From Lachnospiraceae bacterium (GTDB taxonomy: Bacteria > Bacillota_A > Clostridia > Lachnospirales > Lachnospiraceae), in contig JAGAUD010000017.1 in the NCBI GenBank assembly GCA_017620975.1, positions 1-21,922 of the forward strand: a DNA stretch of 21,922 nucleotides, written 5' to 3'. The notes under the pieces are model-generated. The model saw nothing but the letters and a program-made list of their open reading frames with translations. It ran no database searches and had not been told where the DNA came from. This document shows positions 1 to 7,405 of this stretch, in pieces (position 1 is the first letter of the stretch; every line of letters begins with the position of its first letter). The position numbers were made by a program, and so were the translations under genes.

Positions 1-10
1 CCAATCAGCC
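1..10 (-). tRNA. tRNA-Glu, 5' end only (cut by window edge)
   Basis: These ten bases are identical to the first ten bases of the two complete tRNA-Glu genes at 82-153 and 225-296. They sit at the correct 143-bp period, preceded by the same spacer. The rest of the gene lies beyond the left edge, so its anticodon cannot be read here. It implies a third tandem copy. Confidence 0.75.
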
Positions 11-38
11 ATATCTTGCTGCTTTCTGCAACAAATTT

Positions 39-67
39 ATTATATATGAACCTTTTGAAAAAAGCAA
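39..67 (-). promoter_or_regulatory. Promoter inside the tRNA-Glu repeat (copy 3)
   Basis: Identical to the promoter at 182-210: TTGCTT, 17-bp spacer, TATAAT. It would drive the tRNA whose 5' end is at position 10. Its -35 box overlaps the inverted repeat at 54-81. Confidence 0.65.
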
Positions 68-81
68 GTACTTTTTTCAAA
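54..81 (-). terminator. AT-rich hairpin after tRNA-Glu (second copy)
   Basis: Exact copy of the hairpin at 197-224, again starting one base after the tRNA 3' end and overlapping the next promoter's -35 box. Confidence 0.45.
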
Positions 82-153
82 CAGCTGATAGGGGGATCGA
101 ACCCCTGTTTCCGCCGTGAGAGGGCGGCGTCTTAACCGCTTGACCAATCAGCC
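82..153 (-). tRNA. tRNA-Glu (anticodon CUC)
   Basis: A full 72-nt cloverleaf can be folded on the minus strand. The acceptor stem is GGCTGAT with ATCAGCT, including a G1-U72 wobble. The D stem is GTC/GAC. The anticodon stem is CCGCC/GGCGG around loop CTCTCAC (anticodon CTC, reading GAG). A 4-nt variable loop is followed by T stem AGGGG/CCCCT with loop TTCGATC. The discriminator is G, as usual for bacterial tRNA-Glu. No CCA is encoded. It differs from the copy at 225-296 at two positions only (134 and 95). Confidence 0.95.
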
Positions 154-181
154 ATATCTTGCTGCTTTCTGCAACAAATTT

Positions 182-210
182 ATTATATATGAACCTTTTG
201 AAAAAAGCAA
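182..210 (-). promoter_or_regulatory. Promoter inside the tRNA-Glu repeat (copy 2)
   Basis: TTGCTT, 17-bp spacer, TATAAT on the minus strand. The distance to the tRNA 5' end (28 bp) almost equals that of the outer promoter (29 bp). The -35 box overlaps the inverted repeat at 197-224. Confidence 0.65.
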
Positions 211-224
211 GTACTTTTTTCAAA
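197..224 (-). terminator. AT-rich hairpin after tRNA-Glu
   Basis: A perfect 11-bp inverted repeat, TTTGAAAAAAG and CTTTTTTCAAA around a 6-nt loop, starts directly after the tRNA discriminator base. Its 3' arm contains six T residues. It may terminate transcription or mark the processing site. Low GC makes it a weak terminator by standard rules. Confidence 0.45.
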
Positions 225-296
225 CAGCTGATAGGGGAATCGAACCCCTGTTTCCGCCGTGAGAGGGCGGCGTCTTGACCGCTTGACCAATCAGCC
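225..296 (-). tRNA. tRNA-Glu (anticodon CUC), promoter-proximal copy
   Basis: Same 72-nt cloverleaf as the copy at 82-153, with anticodon loop CTCTCAC and T loop TTCGATT. One D-loop base differs (C where the other copy has T). It is the first gene of the array in the direction of transcription and has its own promoter at 326-354, distinct in sequence from the promoters inside the repeat. No CCA is encoded. The acceptor closes with the same G-U wobble. Confidence 0.95.
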
Positions 297-325
297 TTTT
301 GCTTCCACACGCGTGGTACTTGCAT

Positions 326-354
326 ATAATAATATATTTTGGAGAAAATTGCAA
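326..354 (-). promoter_or_regulatory. SigA-type promoter of the tRNA-Glu array
   Basis: On the minus strand TTGCAA is followed by a 17-bp spacer and TATTAT. The -10 box ends about 29 bp before the tRNA 5' end, giving a short leader of roughly 22 nt. It lies between the polC stop codon and the first tRNA. No GC-rich terminator separates polC from the array, so readthrough from polC is also possible. Confidence 0.65.
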
Positions 355-377
355 GTGTTTTTTGAAAAATTTATATT

Positions 378-3300
378 TTATACAAAATCAAACAAACTAA
401 TCTGGTTAGATTCGGGCAGTTTACCCAGAAGCCCCAGCTCTGCCATCAGATCTACAACTGTCTTGGATACCTTAGTACGCTCCCTGAAATCATCTTTCGA
501 CAAGAACGGGCCGTCCTTGGCAGCTTCCACGATGGCATCTGCTGCTTTTTCTCCCAGGCCATCAATACTGCTTAAAGAAGGCATGATTTTACCGTCAATT
601 ACCTGGAACAGTCTGGACTGTGCAGTAAAGATATCTATAGGAAGGAATTCAAACCCTCTTGCATACATCTCCTGCACTACTCTCATATCTGCATAGGAAT
701 CTTTTTCCTTATTGGATAAAGTATCGGAGCGTTTCTTATAATCGGCCATGATGCTTTCCAGATGGCGCTGCCCCTGGCACATGAGTTCATAGGAAAATGC
801 CTTAGCACGGATACTGAAAAAGGAAGCATAATAAGCCTGCGGATAATTGATCTTACACCAGGCAATTCGCCATGCCATCATAACGTACGCTGCTGCATGG
901 GCCTTGGGGAACATGTATTTTATTTTTTTGCAGGACCAAATATACCAGTCCGGCACATCCTTTTCTTTCATCGCTGTGATCCAGTCATCCTTAAGGCCTT
1001 TCCCTTTACGAACGCTCTCCATGATGGTGAATGCCAGGGAAGGCTCTACTCCCATATTGATCAGATATACCATGATATCATCTCGGGTACAGATGGCTGT
1101 AGAAATGGTAGCTTTTCCCTCCTGAATCAGCGTCTGGGCATTGCCCAGCCATACATCCGTACCATGAGACAGACCGGATATTCGAACCAGGTCTGAAAAA
1201 GACTGCGGTTTCGCATCAATCAACATCTGCATCGCAAAATCAGTACCGAACTCAGGGATGCCCAATGCTCCCAGTTTACATCCACCTATCTGCTCCGGTG
1301 TTATTCCCAGAGCATTGGTATTCTGGAACAGACTCATTACCTGAGGATCATCCAGCGGAATGGTAGTAGGTTCCTTACCGGTCAAGTCCTGCAGCATTCG
1401 AATCATGGTCGGATCATCGTGTCCCAGAATATCCAGCTTTAACAGGTTATGGTCGATGGAATGGTAGTCAAAGTGTGTAGTTATAGTATCTGTAGTCATA
1501 TCATTGGCAGGGTGCTGCACCGGAGTAAAGGAGTTGATGTCCTGGCCCAAAGGCAGTACAACAATACCACCGGGGTGCTGGCCGGTACTTCTTCGGATAC
1601 CGGTACATCCAACCGTGATTCTGTTGATTTCACAGGTACGTTTGTGAACATTTCGTTCCTCATAATAATTCTTCACGTAACCGAAAGCCGTTTTATCGGC
1701 CAGGGTACCGATAGTCCCGGCACGAAAGGTCTGTCCGGCACCAAAAATAACTTCCGTATATTTATGGGCCTTAGACTGATATTCTCCTGAGAAATTCAGG
1801 TCGATATCAGGCTCTTTATCACCCTTAAATCCAAGGAAGGTCTCAAAAGGAATATCAAAACCGTCTTTTTTCAGTTTCCCGCCGCATACCGGGCAGTCCT
1901 TATCCGGCATATCGATTCCGGCACGGCCCGAATAAGCTTTTACATCATCAGAATAAAAATCTACATAATGGCACTTAGGGCAGATATAATGGGGGCTTAA
2001 AGGATTTACCTCCGTAATCCCCGCCATGGTAGCCACAAACGAACTTCCCACAGAACCTCTGGAACCTACCAGATATCCGTCCTCCACAGACTTCCATACC
2101 AGTTTCTGGGCAATGATATACATTACCGCGAAACCGTTGGTAATAATGGAATGAAGTTCTTTTTCCAATCGCTTTTCTACAATTTCCGGCAAGTCCGGTC
2201 CGTAGATTTCATGAGCCCTATTATAGCAGATATCCGTCAGTGTCTTATCACTGTCCGCAATGACAGGAGGACATTTATCAGGTCGTACCGGTGCTATGGT
2301 CTCCACCATATCTGCAATCATATTCGTATTGGTGATGACGATTTCTTTGGCCTTCTCCGGTCCAAGATAAGAGAATTCTTCCAGCATCTCTTCTGTAGTA
2401 TGAAAGAAAAGCGGTGCCTGATCGTCTGCATCCGTAAATCCCTTTCCTGCCATAATAATTCGGCGGTATACTTCATCCTCTGGATCCAGGAAATGAACAT
2501 CACAGGTACCCACAACAGGTTTATGGAACTGCTCTCCCAGATCCACGATCCTGCGGTTCAGATTCTCTATATCCTCCATGGAATTGACTGCGGTAATCTT
2601 CTCCGATTCAATCATGAATTTATTGTTTCCACGGGGCTGGATTTCCAGATAGTCGTAAAAATTTACAATTTGCGCAATGTCTGCATCTGATTTTCCATCC
2701 AGCATAGCCCGATAAAGTTCTCCTGCTTCGCAGGCGCTTCCCAATATCAGTCCTTCCCTGTATTTCAAGATCTGGCTCTTGGGAATCTTGGGCTGCTTAT
2801 TAAAATATGTCAGGTGCGACATGGATACCAGGCGATACAGATTGATTCTTCCCAGGTCATTCTTCGCCAGAATAATGGCATGATAATAAGGAAGCTTTCT
2901 GATTGCTTCCACACTGGATGACCCCAGTTCATTTACCTGGGCCAAAGTCTCGCACCCCTGCTCTCTCAGCATAGGGATGAATTTTACGAAAATATGGGCT
3001 GTTGCCTCCGCATCATCTACTGCACGGTGATGGTTCTCCAGGGACACATTCAAGGTCTTAGCCACTGCATCCAAGGTATGCTTGGCCTGATTGGGCAAAA
3101 GCACTCGCGCAACCGACAGCGTATCCACGTACGTAAATTCCGTATTCAACCCCTGCCTTCTGGCGTTTTCAATGATAAAACTCATATCAAAATTGGCATT
3201 ATGGGCTACCATGACGCAGCCTTCACAAAATGCCAGAAACCGGGGCAGAATCACCTCTATCATAGGCGAACCCATGACCATTTCATCATTGATGCCCGTC

Positions 3301-5087
3301 AGCTTTTCAATTTCAAAAGGAATAGGCACATCAGGATTGACAAAGGTAGAATACCGGTCCACGATCTGCCCTCCCGACACCTTCACAGCACCGATTTCGA
3401 TGATTCTGTTATTTATGGGTGAAAAACCCGTAGTCTCAATATCAAACACCACGAAATCCGCGTCCAGATCCTGCCCACCGTCATTGGTCACTGCTTCCTT
3501 TAGGTCATCTACCAGGTAAGCCTCTACACCATAAAGAATCTTAAAGAAATCCTGCTTATCAGGATTGTCCTGCCCCGCTTCTTTACGTTTATTCTTTTCC
3601 TCTTTCCACAGGTCATCCCACACATGATTAGCATCAGTAAAACTCTGTACCACGCCGTGATCGGTAATGGCAATTGCACGGTGCCCCCATTTATAGGCAC
3701 GTTTTACGATATCCTTTGCCTCAGATACACCGTCCATATCGCTCATCTTGGTATGACAGTGAAGTTCCACTCTCTTATGAGGTGCCGTATCCTTTCTGCT
3801 GGAAGTGAAGTCAGGAATCTTCTTAATACCGGCCACAGAACCAATGGTAAGTTCATGGTCGAATTTATCCACCATACTGATTCCCTTGATCTTAATAAAA
3901 GCACCTGCTTTCACTCCTTCCAGAATCTCCCCCACCTGATCGTTTCTGGCAAATATTTTTACCGTCATAGTATCACTGAAATCCGTGACATCAAAAATAA
4001 TGATGGTCTTCTCGTTCTTAATCTCCCGTTTATCCAGATTCAGAATCTTGCCACGGATGACCACCTCACCCATTTCACCGATAATATCTTCAATTTTAAT
4101 TGCTTCCTCGTCAAAATCTCTTCCGTAGAGCACGTCCGGATTGTCGGAACGTTTTACGCTGCCGCGGTTATAATCCCCCCCACGGGTGAATTCGCCTTTC
4201 TTGAATTCCTTCTTAAAGTCACCTTTGCCGTTTTCACCTTTTTTGAATTCAGACTTGCCCTGAAAGCCTTGTTTCATAGGGGATGTGGTCTTACCGGAAG
4301 TTTTGCCGGCTGACTGAGCACCTTGAGAAGCATTGCCCTGGGCTGTATTGCCCTGGGCTGTATTGCCCTGGGCTGTACTGCCCTGGGCTGTACTGTTCTG
4401 AGCCCCGTTACTTCCCAGCCCATTCCTTGCACCGCCTTGTGCATCTCCAAATTCTCCGACTCTGTCCTGACTGCCGGAAGTTCCCGCATCCTGATTTGAG
4501 CCGACCGAAGCTACTTTTTTACGAATCTCAGCCACCTGTATCTGAATCTTCAGTTCGTCTTCATCGTCAAACTTTCCGGTAACTGCTTCCCGATACTCTA
4601 CCTGCACCGTCACAGGAAAACCACAGCGCTCCACAAGAATTTTCTCCAGCACCCGCACCAGTTCTTCTTCCCTCAGCTTAGTAAGCACATTATCCTCTAC
4701 CGACAAAACTACCTTATTCTCTTCCGGGTAAGTAATCTCTGCATTGCGGAACGCATTGTATTCCACATGGCTGTATTCCTTCAGTTCTGCCAGAATACTG
4801 TCACGATAAATGTCCATCAGTTTCTGAGGCGTATACTGTGCCGAAAGCTCAAATTTTTCATATATTTTCACTGTCATCTCCGCAGTAGGGAATAACTGCT
4901 TCTTAATCTGCTCTTCAGCAGACCAGATATCATCCTTGATAATCAACCTGGTGCTGAACAGATAAATCCTCAAAAAATCCCTGCTCTTCGTGGCAGATAT
5001 CTTCTCCACGCTGGTCTGCTCCATAATATCATGAATACCGCCATCCAGCTTCAGCGAAGGAAACACCTCAAAAAACGGTTTGCCCAT
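378..5087 (-). CDS. polC: DNA polymerase III PolC (Gram-positive replicative polymerase)
   Basis: Replicative polymerase with built-in proofreading, 1569 residues; the Bacillus enzyme is about 1437. Seen in order: an N-terminal domain (1-190), a low-complexity linker (about 195-315) rich in G, Q, S, N then K, G, F, an OB-fold region (about 330-425), a PHP domain (HCH at 443-445, TDHG at 475-478) and the inserted 3'-5' exonuclease (DIETTG at 549-554, HHRAVDDAEAT at 686-696). The polymerase core follows: GSRGSVGSS at 1007-1015, zinc cysteines 1035, 1038, 1064 and 1067, and catalytic PDIDLNF with D1093 and D1095. A C-terminal QISLF at 1562-1566 fits a beta-clamp binding motif. The extra length is mainly the linker, which contains a 15-bp DNA repeat. 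The start lies 14 bp after the ispG stop, with a GGAAGAAG ribosome site overlapping that stop, so the two genes are probably co-transcribed. Confidence 0.98.
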   Translation of the reverse strand: MGKPFFEVFPSLKLDGGIHDIMEQTSVEKISATKSRDFLRIYLFSTRLIIKDDIWSAEEQIKKQLFPTAEMTVKIYEKFELSAQYTPQKLMDIYRDSILAELKEYSHVEYNAFRNAEITYPEENKVVLSVEDNVLTKLREEELVRVLEKILVERCGFPVTVQVEYREAVTGKFDDEDELKIQIQVAEIRKKVASVGSNQDAGTSGSQDRVGEFGDAQGGARNGLGSNGAQNSTAQGSTAQGNTAQGNTAQGNASQGAQSAGKTSGKTTSPMKQGFQGKSEFKKGENGKGDFKKEFKKGEFTRGGDYNRGSVKRSDNPDVLYGRDFDEEAIKIEDIIGEMGEVVIRGKILNLDKREIKNEKTIIIFDVTDFSDTMTVKIFARNDQVGEILEGVKAGAFIKIKGISMVDKFDHELTIGSVAGIKKIPDFTSSRKDTAPHKRVELHCHTKMSDMDGVSEAKDIVKRAYKWGHRAIAITDHGVVQSFTDANHVWDDLWKEEKNKRKEAGQDNPDKQDFFKILYGVEAYLVDDLKEAVTNDGGQDLDADFVVFDIETTGFSPINNRIIEIGAVKVSGGQIVDRYSTFVNPDVPIPFEIEKLTGINDEMVMGSPMIEVILPRFLAFCEGCVMVAHNANFDMSFIIENARRQGLNTEFTYVDTLSVARVLLPNQAKHTLDAVAKTLNVSLENHHRAVDDAEATAHIFVKFIPMLREQGCETLAQVNELGSSSVEAIRKLPYYHAIILAKNDLGRINLYRLVSMSHLTYFNKQPKIPKSQILKYREGLILGSACEAGELYRAMLDGKSDADIAQIVNFYDYLEIQPRGNNKFMIESEKITAVNSMEDIENLNRRIVDLGEQFHKPVVGTCDVHFLDPEDEVYRRIIMAGKGFTDADDQAPLFFHTTEEMLEEFSYLGPEKAKEIVITNTNMIADMVETIAPVRPDKCPPVIADSDKTLTDICYNRAHEIYGPDLPEIVEKRLEKELHSIITNGFAVMYIIAQKLVWKSVEDGYLVGSRGSVGSSFVATMAGITEVNPLSPHYICPKCHYVDFYSDDVKAYSGRAGIDMPDKDCPVCGGKLKKDGFDIPFETFLGFKGDKEPDIDLNFSGEYQSKAHKYTEVIFGAGQTFRAGTIGTLADKTAFGYVKNYYEERNVHKRTCEINRITVGCTGIRRSTGQHPGGIVVLPLGQDINSFTPVQHPANDMTTDTITTHFDYHSIDHNLLKLDILGHDDPTMIRMLQDLTGKEPTTIPLDDPQVMSLFQNTNALGITPEQIGGCKLGALGIPEFGTDFAMQMLIDAKPQSFSDLVRISGLSHGTDVWLGNAQTLIQEGKATISTAICTRDDIMVYLINMGVEPSLAFTIMESVRKGKGLKDDWITAMKEKDVPDWYIWSCKKIKYMFPKAHAAAYVMMAWRIAWCKINYPQAYYASFFSIRAKAFSYELMCQGQRHLESIMADYKKRSDTLSNKEKDSYADMRVVQEMYARGFEFLPIDIFTAQSRLFQVIDGKIMPSLSSIDGLGEKAADAIVEAAKDGPFLSKDDFRERTKVSKTVVDLMAELGLLGKLPESNQISLFDFV
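4333..4392 (-). repeat. 15-bp in-frame tandem repeat in the polC linker
   Basis: Four consecutive 15-bp units (plus-strand TTGCCCTGGGCTGTA) fill these positions; the last unit differs by one base and a degenerate fifth follows. In PolC they encode a five-residue unit (TAQGN/TAQGS) at about residues 232-252. The period is a multiple of three, so copy-number change would keep the reading frame. Confidence 0.9.
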
Positions 5088-5101
5088 ACTCTAACTTCTT
5101 C

Positions 5102-6157
5102 CTATTCCTGCCAGTGGTCAAGTTCGTCCTTCAGTACAGCTAACAGCTGGTCTTCCGGCACTTTCCTGATAATCCGGCCTTTCTTGATTAACAGTCCCTC
5201 TCCGATACCTCCTGCAATTCCGATATCGGCTTCTTTGGCTTCTCCCGGGCCGTTTACTGCACAGCCCATGACAGCCACTTTAATATCAAGAGGATAATCC
5301 TCTACCATTTTTTCAACTTTTCCTGCCAGCCCGATCAAATCAATCTGTGTACGACCGCAGGTAGGACAGGACACCACTTCGATGCCGCCCTTTCTGAGTC
5401 CCAAAGTCCGCAGGATCAGTTTGGCGGATTTGATTTCCTCCACAGGATTGCCGGTCAGGGATACACGGATTGTATCACCGATTCCCTGATTCAGGATAAT
5501 TCCCAAACCGATGGCGGATTTGATATTGCCGCTCTGCACGGTACCGGATTCCGTGATGCCTACATGAAGGGGATAAACTGTCTTTCCGGCTAGCAGTTCA
5601 TGGGCTTTCACACACATCATAACATCAGACGATTTGATACTGATCACCAGATTGTCATAACCCAGATCCTCGATAATGTGTACTTTATCCAAGGCACTCT
5701 CAACGATCCCCTCTGCCGTTACACCGCCGTATTTCTCTACCAGCTGTTTTTCCAGAGAGCCGCTGTTGACGCCCACACGAATGGGAATATTGCGTTCCCT
5801 GGCAACATCTACCACAGCTTTTACCTTTTCCGTACTGCCGATATTTCCGGGATTAATACGGATTTTATCTGCACCATTCTCCATGGCTGCAATGGCCATT
5901 TTGTAATCAAAATGAATATCCGCAACCAATGGGATATGAATCTGTTTTTTGATTTCCTTAAGGGCCTTAGCAGCCTCAAGAGTAGGAACCGTACAACGGA
6001 TAATTTCACAGCCCGCTGCTTCCAGCGCGAGAATCTGCGCCACTGTTGCATCAACATCCTCTGTTTTCGTGTTGGTCATGGACTGAATTAAAATCGGATT
6101 GCCGGCTCCGATCACTTTGTCGCCTATGGTGATTGCTTTGGTTTGGTCTCTATACAT
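5102..6157 (-). CDS. ispG: 4-hydroxy-3-methylbut-2-enyl diphosphate synthase IspG (GcpE)
   Basis: Penultimate enzyme of the MEP isoprenoid pathway. It reductively opens the cyclic diphosphate MEcPP to HMBPP using a 4Fe-4S cluster in the cytosol. The 351-residue product has the length of the compact bacterial form: a TIM-barrel N-terminal part (with VADIHFDY at 78-85 and INPGN at 101-105) and a C-terminal cluster domain. The expected ligands are present as C264 and C267 in SCPTCGRTQ, C299 in MGCAVNGPGE, and E306. The start has a clear AAAGGAG site. A promoter lies at 6212-6240, making ispG the first gene of an ispG-polC unit. No other MEP genes are in the window. Confidence 0.97.
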   Translation of the reverse strand: MYRDQTKAITIGDKVIGAGNPILIQSMTNTKTEDVDATVAQILALEAAGCEIIRCTVPTLEAAKALKEIKKQIHIPLVADIHFDYKMAIAAMENGADKIRINPGNIGSTEKVKAVVDVARERNIPIRVGVNSGSLEKQLVEKYGGVTAEGIVESALDKVHIIEDLGYDNLVISIKSSDVMMCVKAHELLAGKTVYPLHVGITESGTVQSGNIKSAIGLGIILNQGIGDTIRVSLTGNPVEEIKSAKLILRTLGLRKGGIEVVSCPTCGRTQIDLIGLAGKVEKMVEDYPLDIKVAVMGCAVNGPGEAKEADIGIAGGIGEGLLIKKGRIIRKVPEDQLLAVLKDELDHWQE

Positions 6158-6211
6158 AAATAAACTCCTTTCATCGAAAGAGGGGAATCAACTTCGTAAA
6201 TTTCTTTTTAC

Positions 6212-6240
6212 ATTATACCAACAAAGCCGACTAAAAACAA
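6212..6240 (-). promoter_or_regulatory. SigA-type promoter of ispG-polC
   Basis: Minus strand TTGTTT, 17-bp spacer, TATAAT, about 55 bp before the ispG start codon. It lies in the 102-bp gap between dprA and ispG. No terminator hairpin was seen after dprA. Confidence 0.7.
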
Positions 6241-6259
6241 GATATACGATTGTTGCAAT

Positions 6260-7405
6260 TTATAGACGGTGTACCGCGGCATAAAATCCCGGTACCGGCT
6301 GTTTGGCAGCTCCGGTTAGGCAGAACCTCATTAAAACTTGCTGTACTTGCTGATATGATAGTTTGGTGTGGGAATCTGTGCAAATCTGATTGACTGATTT
6401 AGGTGTCAGATCCAGGCTGTCATATATTCTGCGTTCTTCTTTACTCATTGAGAACGGTTCAATATTTGTTTTCTCTGAACTTTTTTTACCGCAGAGTACG
6501 AACTTATCCGGGAAATTGTCGGACATCTCTGCAAGAAAATCTTCCGGAGAAAGTAAGATTGCGGCCCCTTGTTTAATGAGGCGGTTACAGCCGTCACTTA
6601 GCCTGTCGGTCAGACGACCGGGAACCACGTAGACTTCCCTTCCTTGCTCCAAAGCCATGTCCACGGTAATCAACGTCCCGCTTTTTTGTCTGGCTTCCAC
6701 TACAATGAGTGCGTCTGCCAGGCCGCTGACAATGCGATTGCGCGGCGGAAAAAGAGGGGCTTTTGGCATAGTGCCCGGTACATAGGGGGAAAGAATCCCG
6801 CCTTGCGTTAACAGCCTCTCATACAGTCGCTTGTTCTGGGAAGGGTAGCAGATATCTACACCACAGCCCAAGACACCGTAAGAGATGCCTCCTGCTTCCA
6901 AAGCAGCAGCCTGGCTGATGCCATCGATCCCTCTGGCCATGCCGCTGATGACCTGTACTCCCTTTTCTCCCAGTGCCTTCCCAAGCTCCTGCCCTACAAA
7001 TCGCCCGTAATCAGAGCATTCTCTGGCTCCGATGACCGCCACCGACAGCACATTCTCTTTGGGTAAATTACCACGCACATAGAGGCCAAAAGGTGGATCC
7101 GGAATCTCTTTCAATCTTTGCGGATATATCGGGTCCTGAAAAGTCAGGAATTGAATGCCCATTTCCGCAAGTTTCTCATATTCTTCCTCCAGCTTCCACG
7201 TCTTAGTGCAGGCTGACAGAGTTTCTTTTTGCTTCCCGGTCAGAATCCCCTCAAACTCCTGCTGCCGCTCAGACTTAACTGCCCCGTGGGAGACCAGTCT
7301 TTCATAAATCTCTTCAGGCTTGCGGTATACATTCAGTAACTTTCGGATGGTGCGTTCTCCCACACCGGGCAGATGATGCAGCCAATAATCGTACTTGTCA
7401 CTCAT
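6260..7405 (-). CDS. dprA: DNA-processing protein DprA (Smf)
   Basis: Loads RecA on incoming single-stranded DNA during natural transformation; the family also occurs widely in bacteria not known to be competent. The 381-residue product has an N-terminal helix-hairpin-helix/SAM-like region (HHLPGVGERTIRKLL at about 10-24). The Rossmann-type DprA core (about 85-295) carries VIGAREC at 124-130, SGMARGID at 154-161 and FPPRNRIVSGL at 219-229. A C-terminal winged-helix-like region covers about 315-380. The start codon overlaps the comM stop as ATGA, so translation is probably coupled. The comM-dprA pairing is common in Firmicutes; there topA often follows, but here ispG does. Confidence 0.97.
   Translation of the reverse strand: MSDKYDYWLHHLPGVGERTIRKLLNVYRKPEEIYERLVSHGAVKSERQQEFEGILTGKQKETLSACTKTWKLEEEYEKLAEMGIQFLTFQDPIYPQRLKEIPDPPFGLYVRGNLPKENVLSVAVIGARECSDYGRFVGQELGKALGEKGVQVISGMARGIDGISQAAALEAGGISYGVLGCGVDICYPSQNKRLYERLLTQGGILSPYVPGTMPKAPLFPPRNRIVSGLADALIVVEARQKSGTLITVDMALEQGREVYVVPGRLTDRLSDGCNRLIKQGAAILLSPEDFLAEMSDNFPDKFVLCGKKSSEKTNIEPFSMSKEERRIYDSLDLTPKSVNQICTDSHTKLSYQQVQQVLMRFCLTGAAKQPVPGFYAAVHRL

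Larger units (their letters stand above)
1..296 (-). repeat. 143-bp tandem repeat carrying tRNA-Glu genes
   Basis: Positions 1-143 and 144-286 are the same unit with two substitutions, both inside the tRNA gene (95/238 and 134/277). The 71-bp spacers 11-81 and 154-224 are identical by eye. A further 10 bases (287-296) begin the next unit. The array continues beyond the left edge. Near-identity points to recent duplication or ongoing gene conversion. Confidence 0.95.

Noticed and set aside
4274..4582. Repetitive peptides in alternative frames over the polC linker
   Set aside because: They only reflect the 15-bp DNA repeat read in other frames; the PolC frame is continuous and conserved on both sides.
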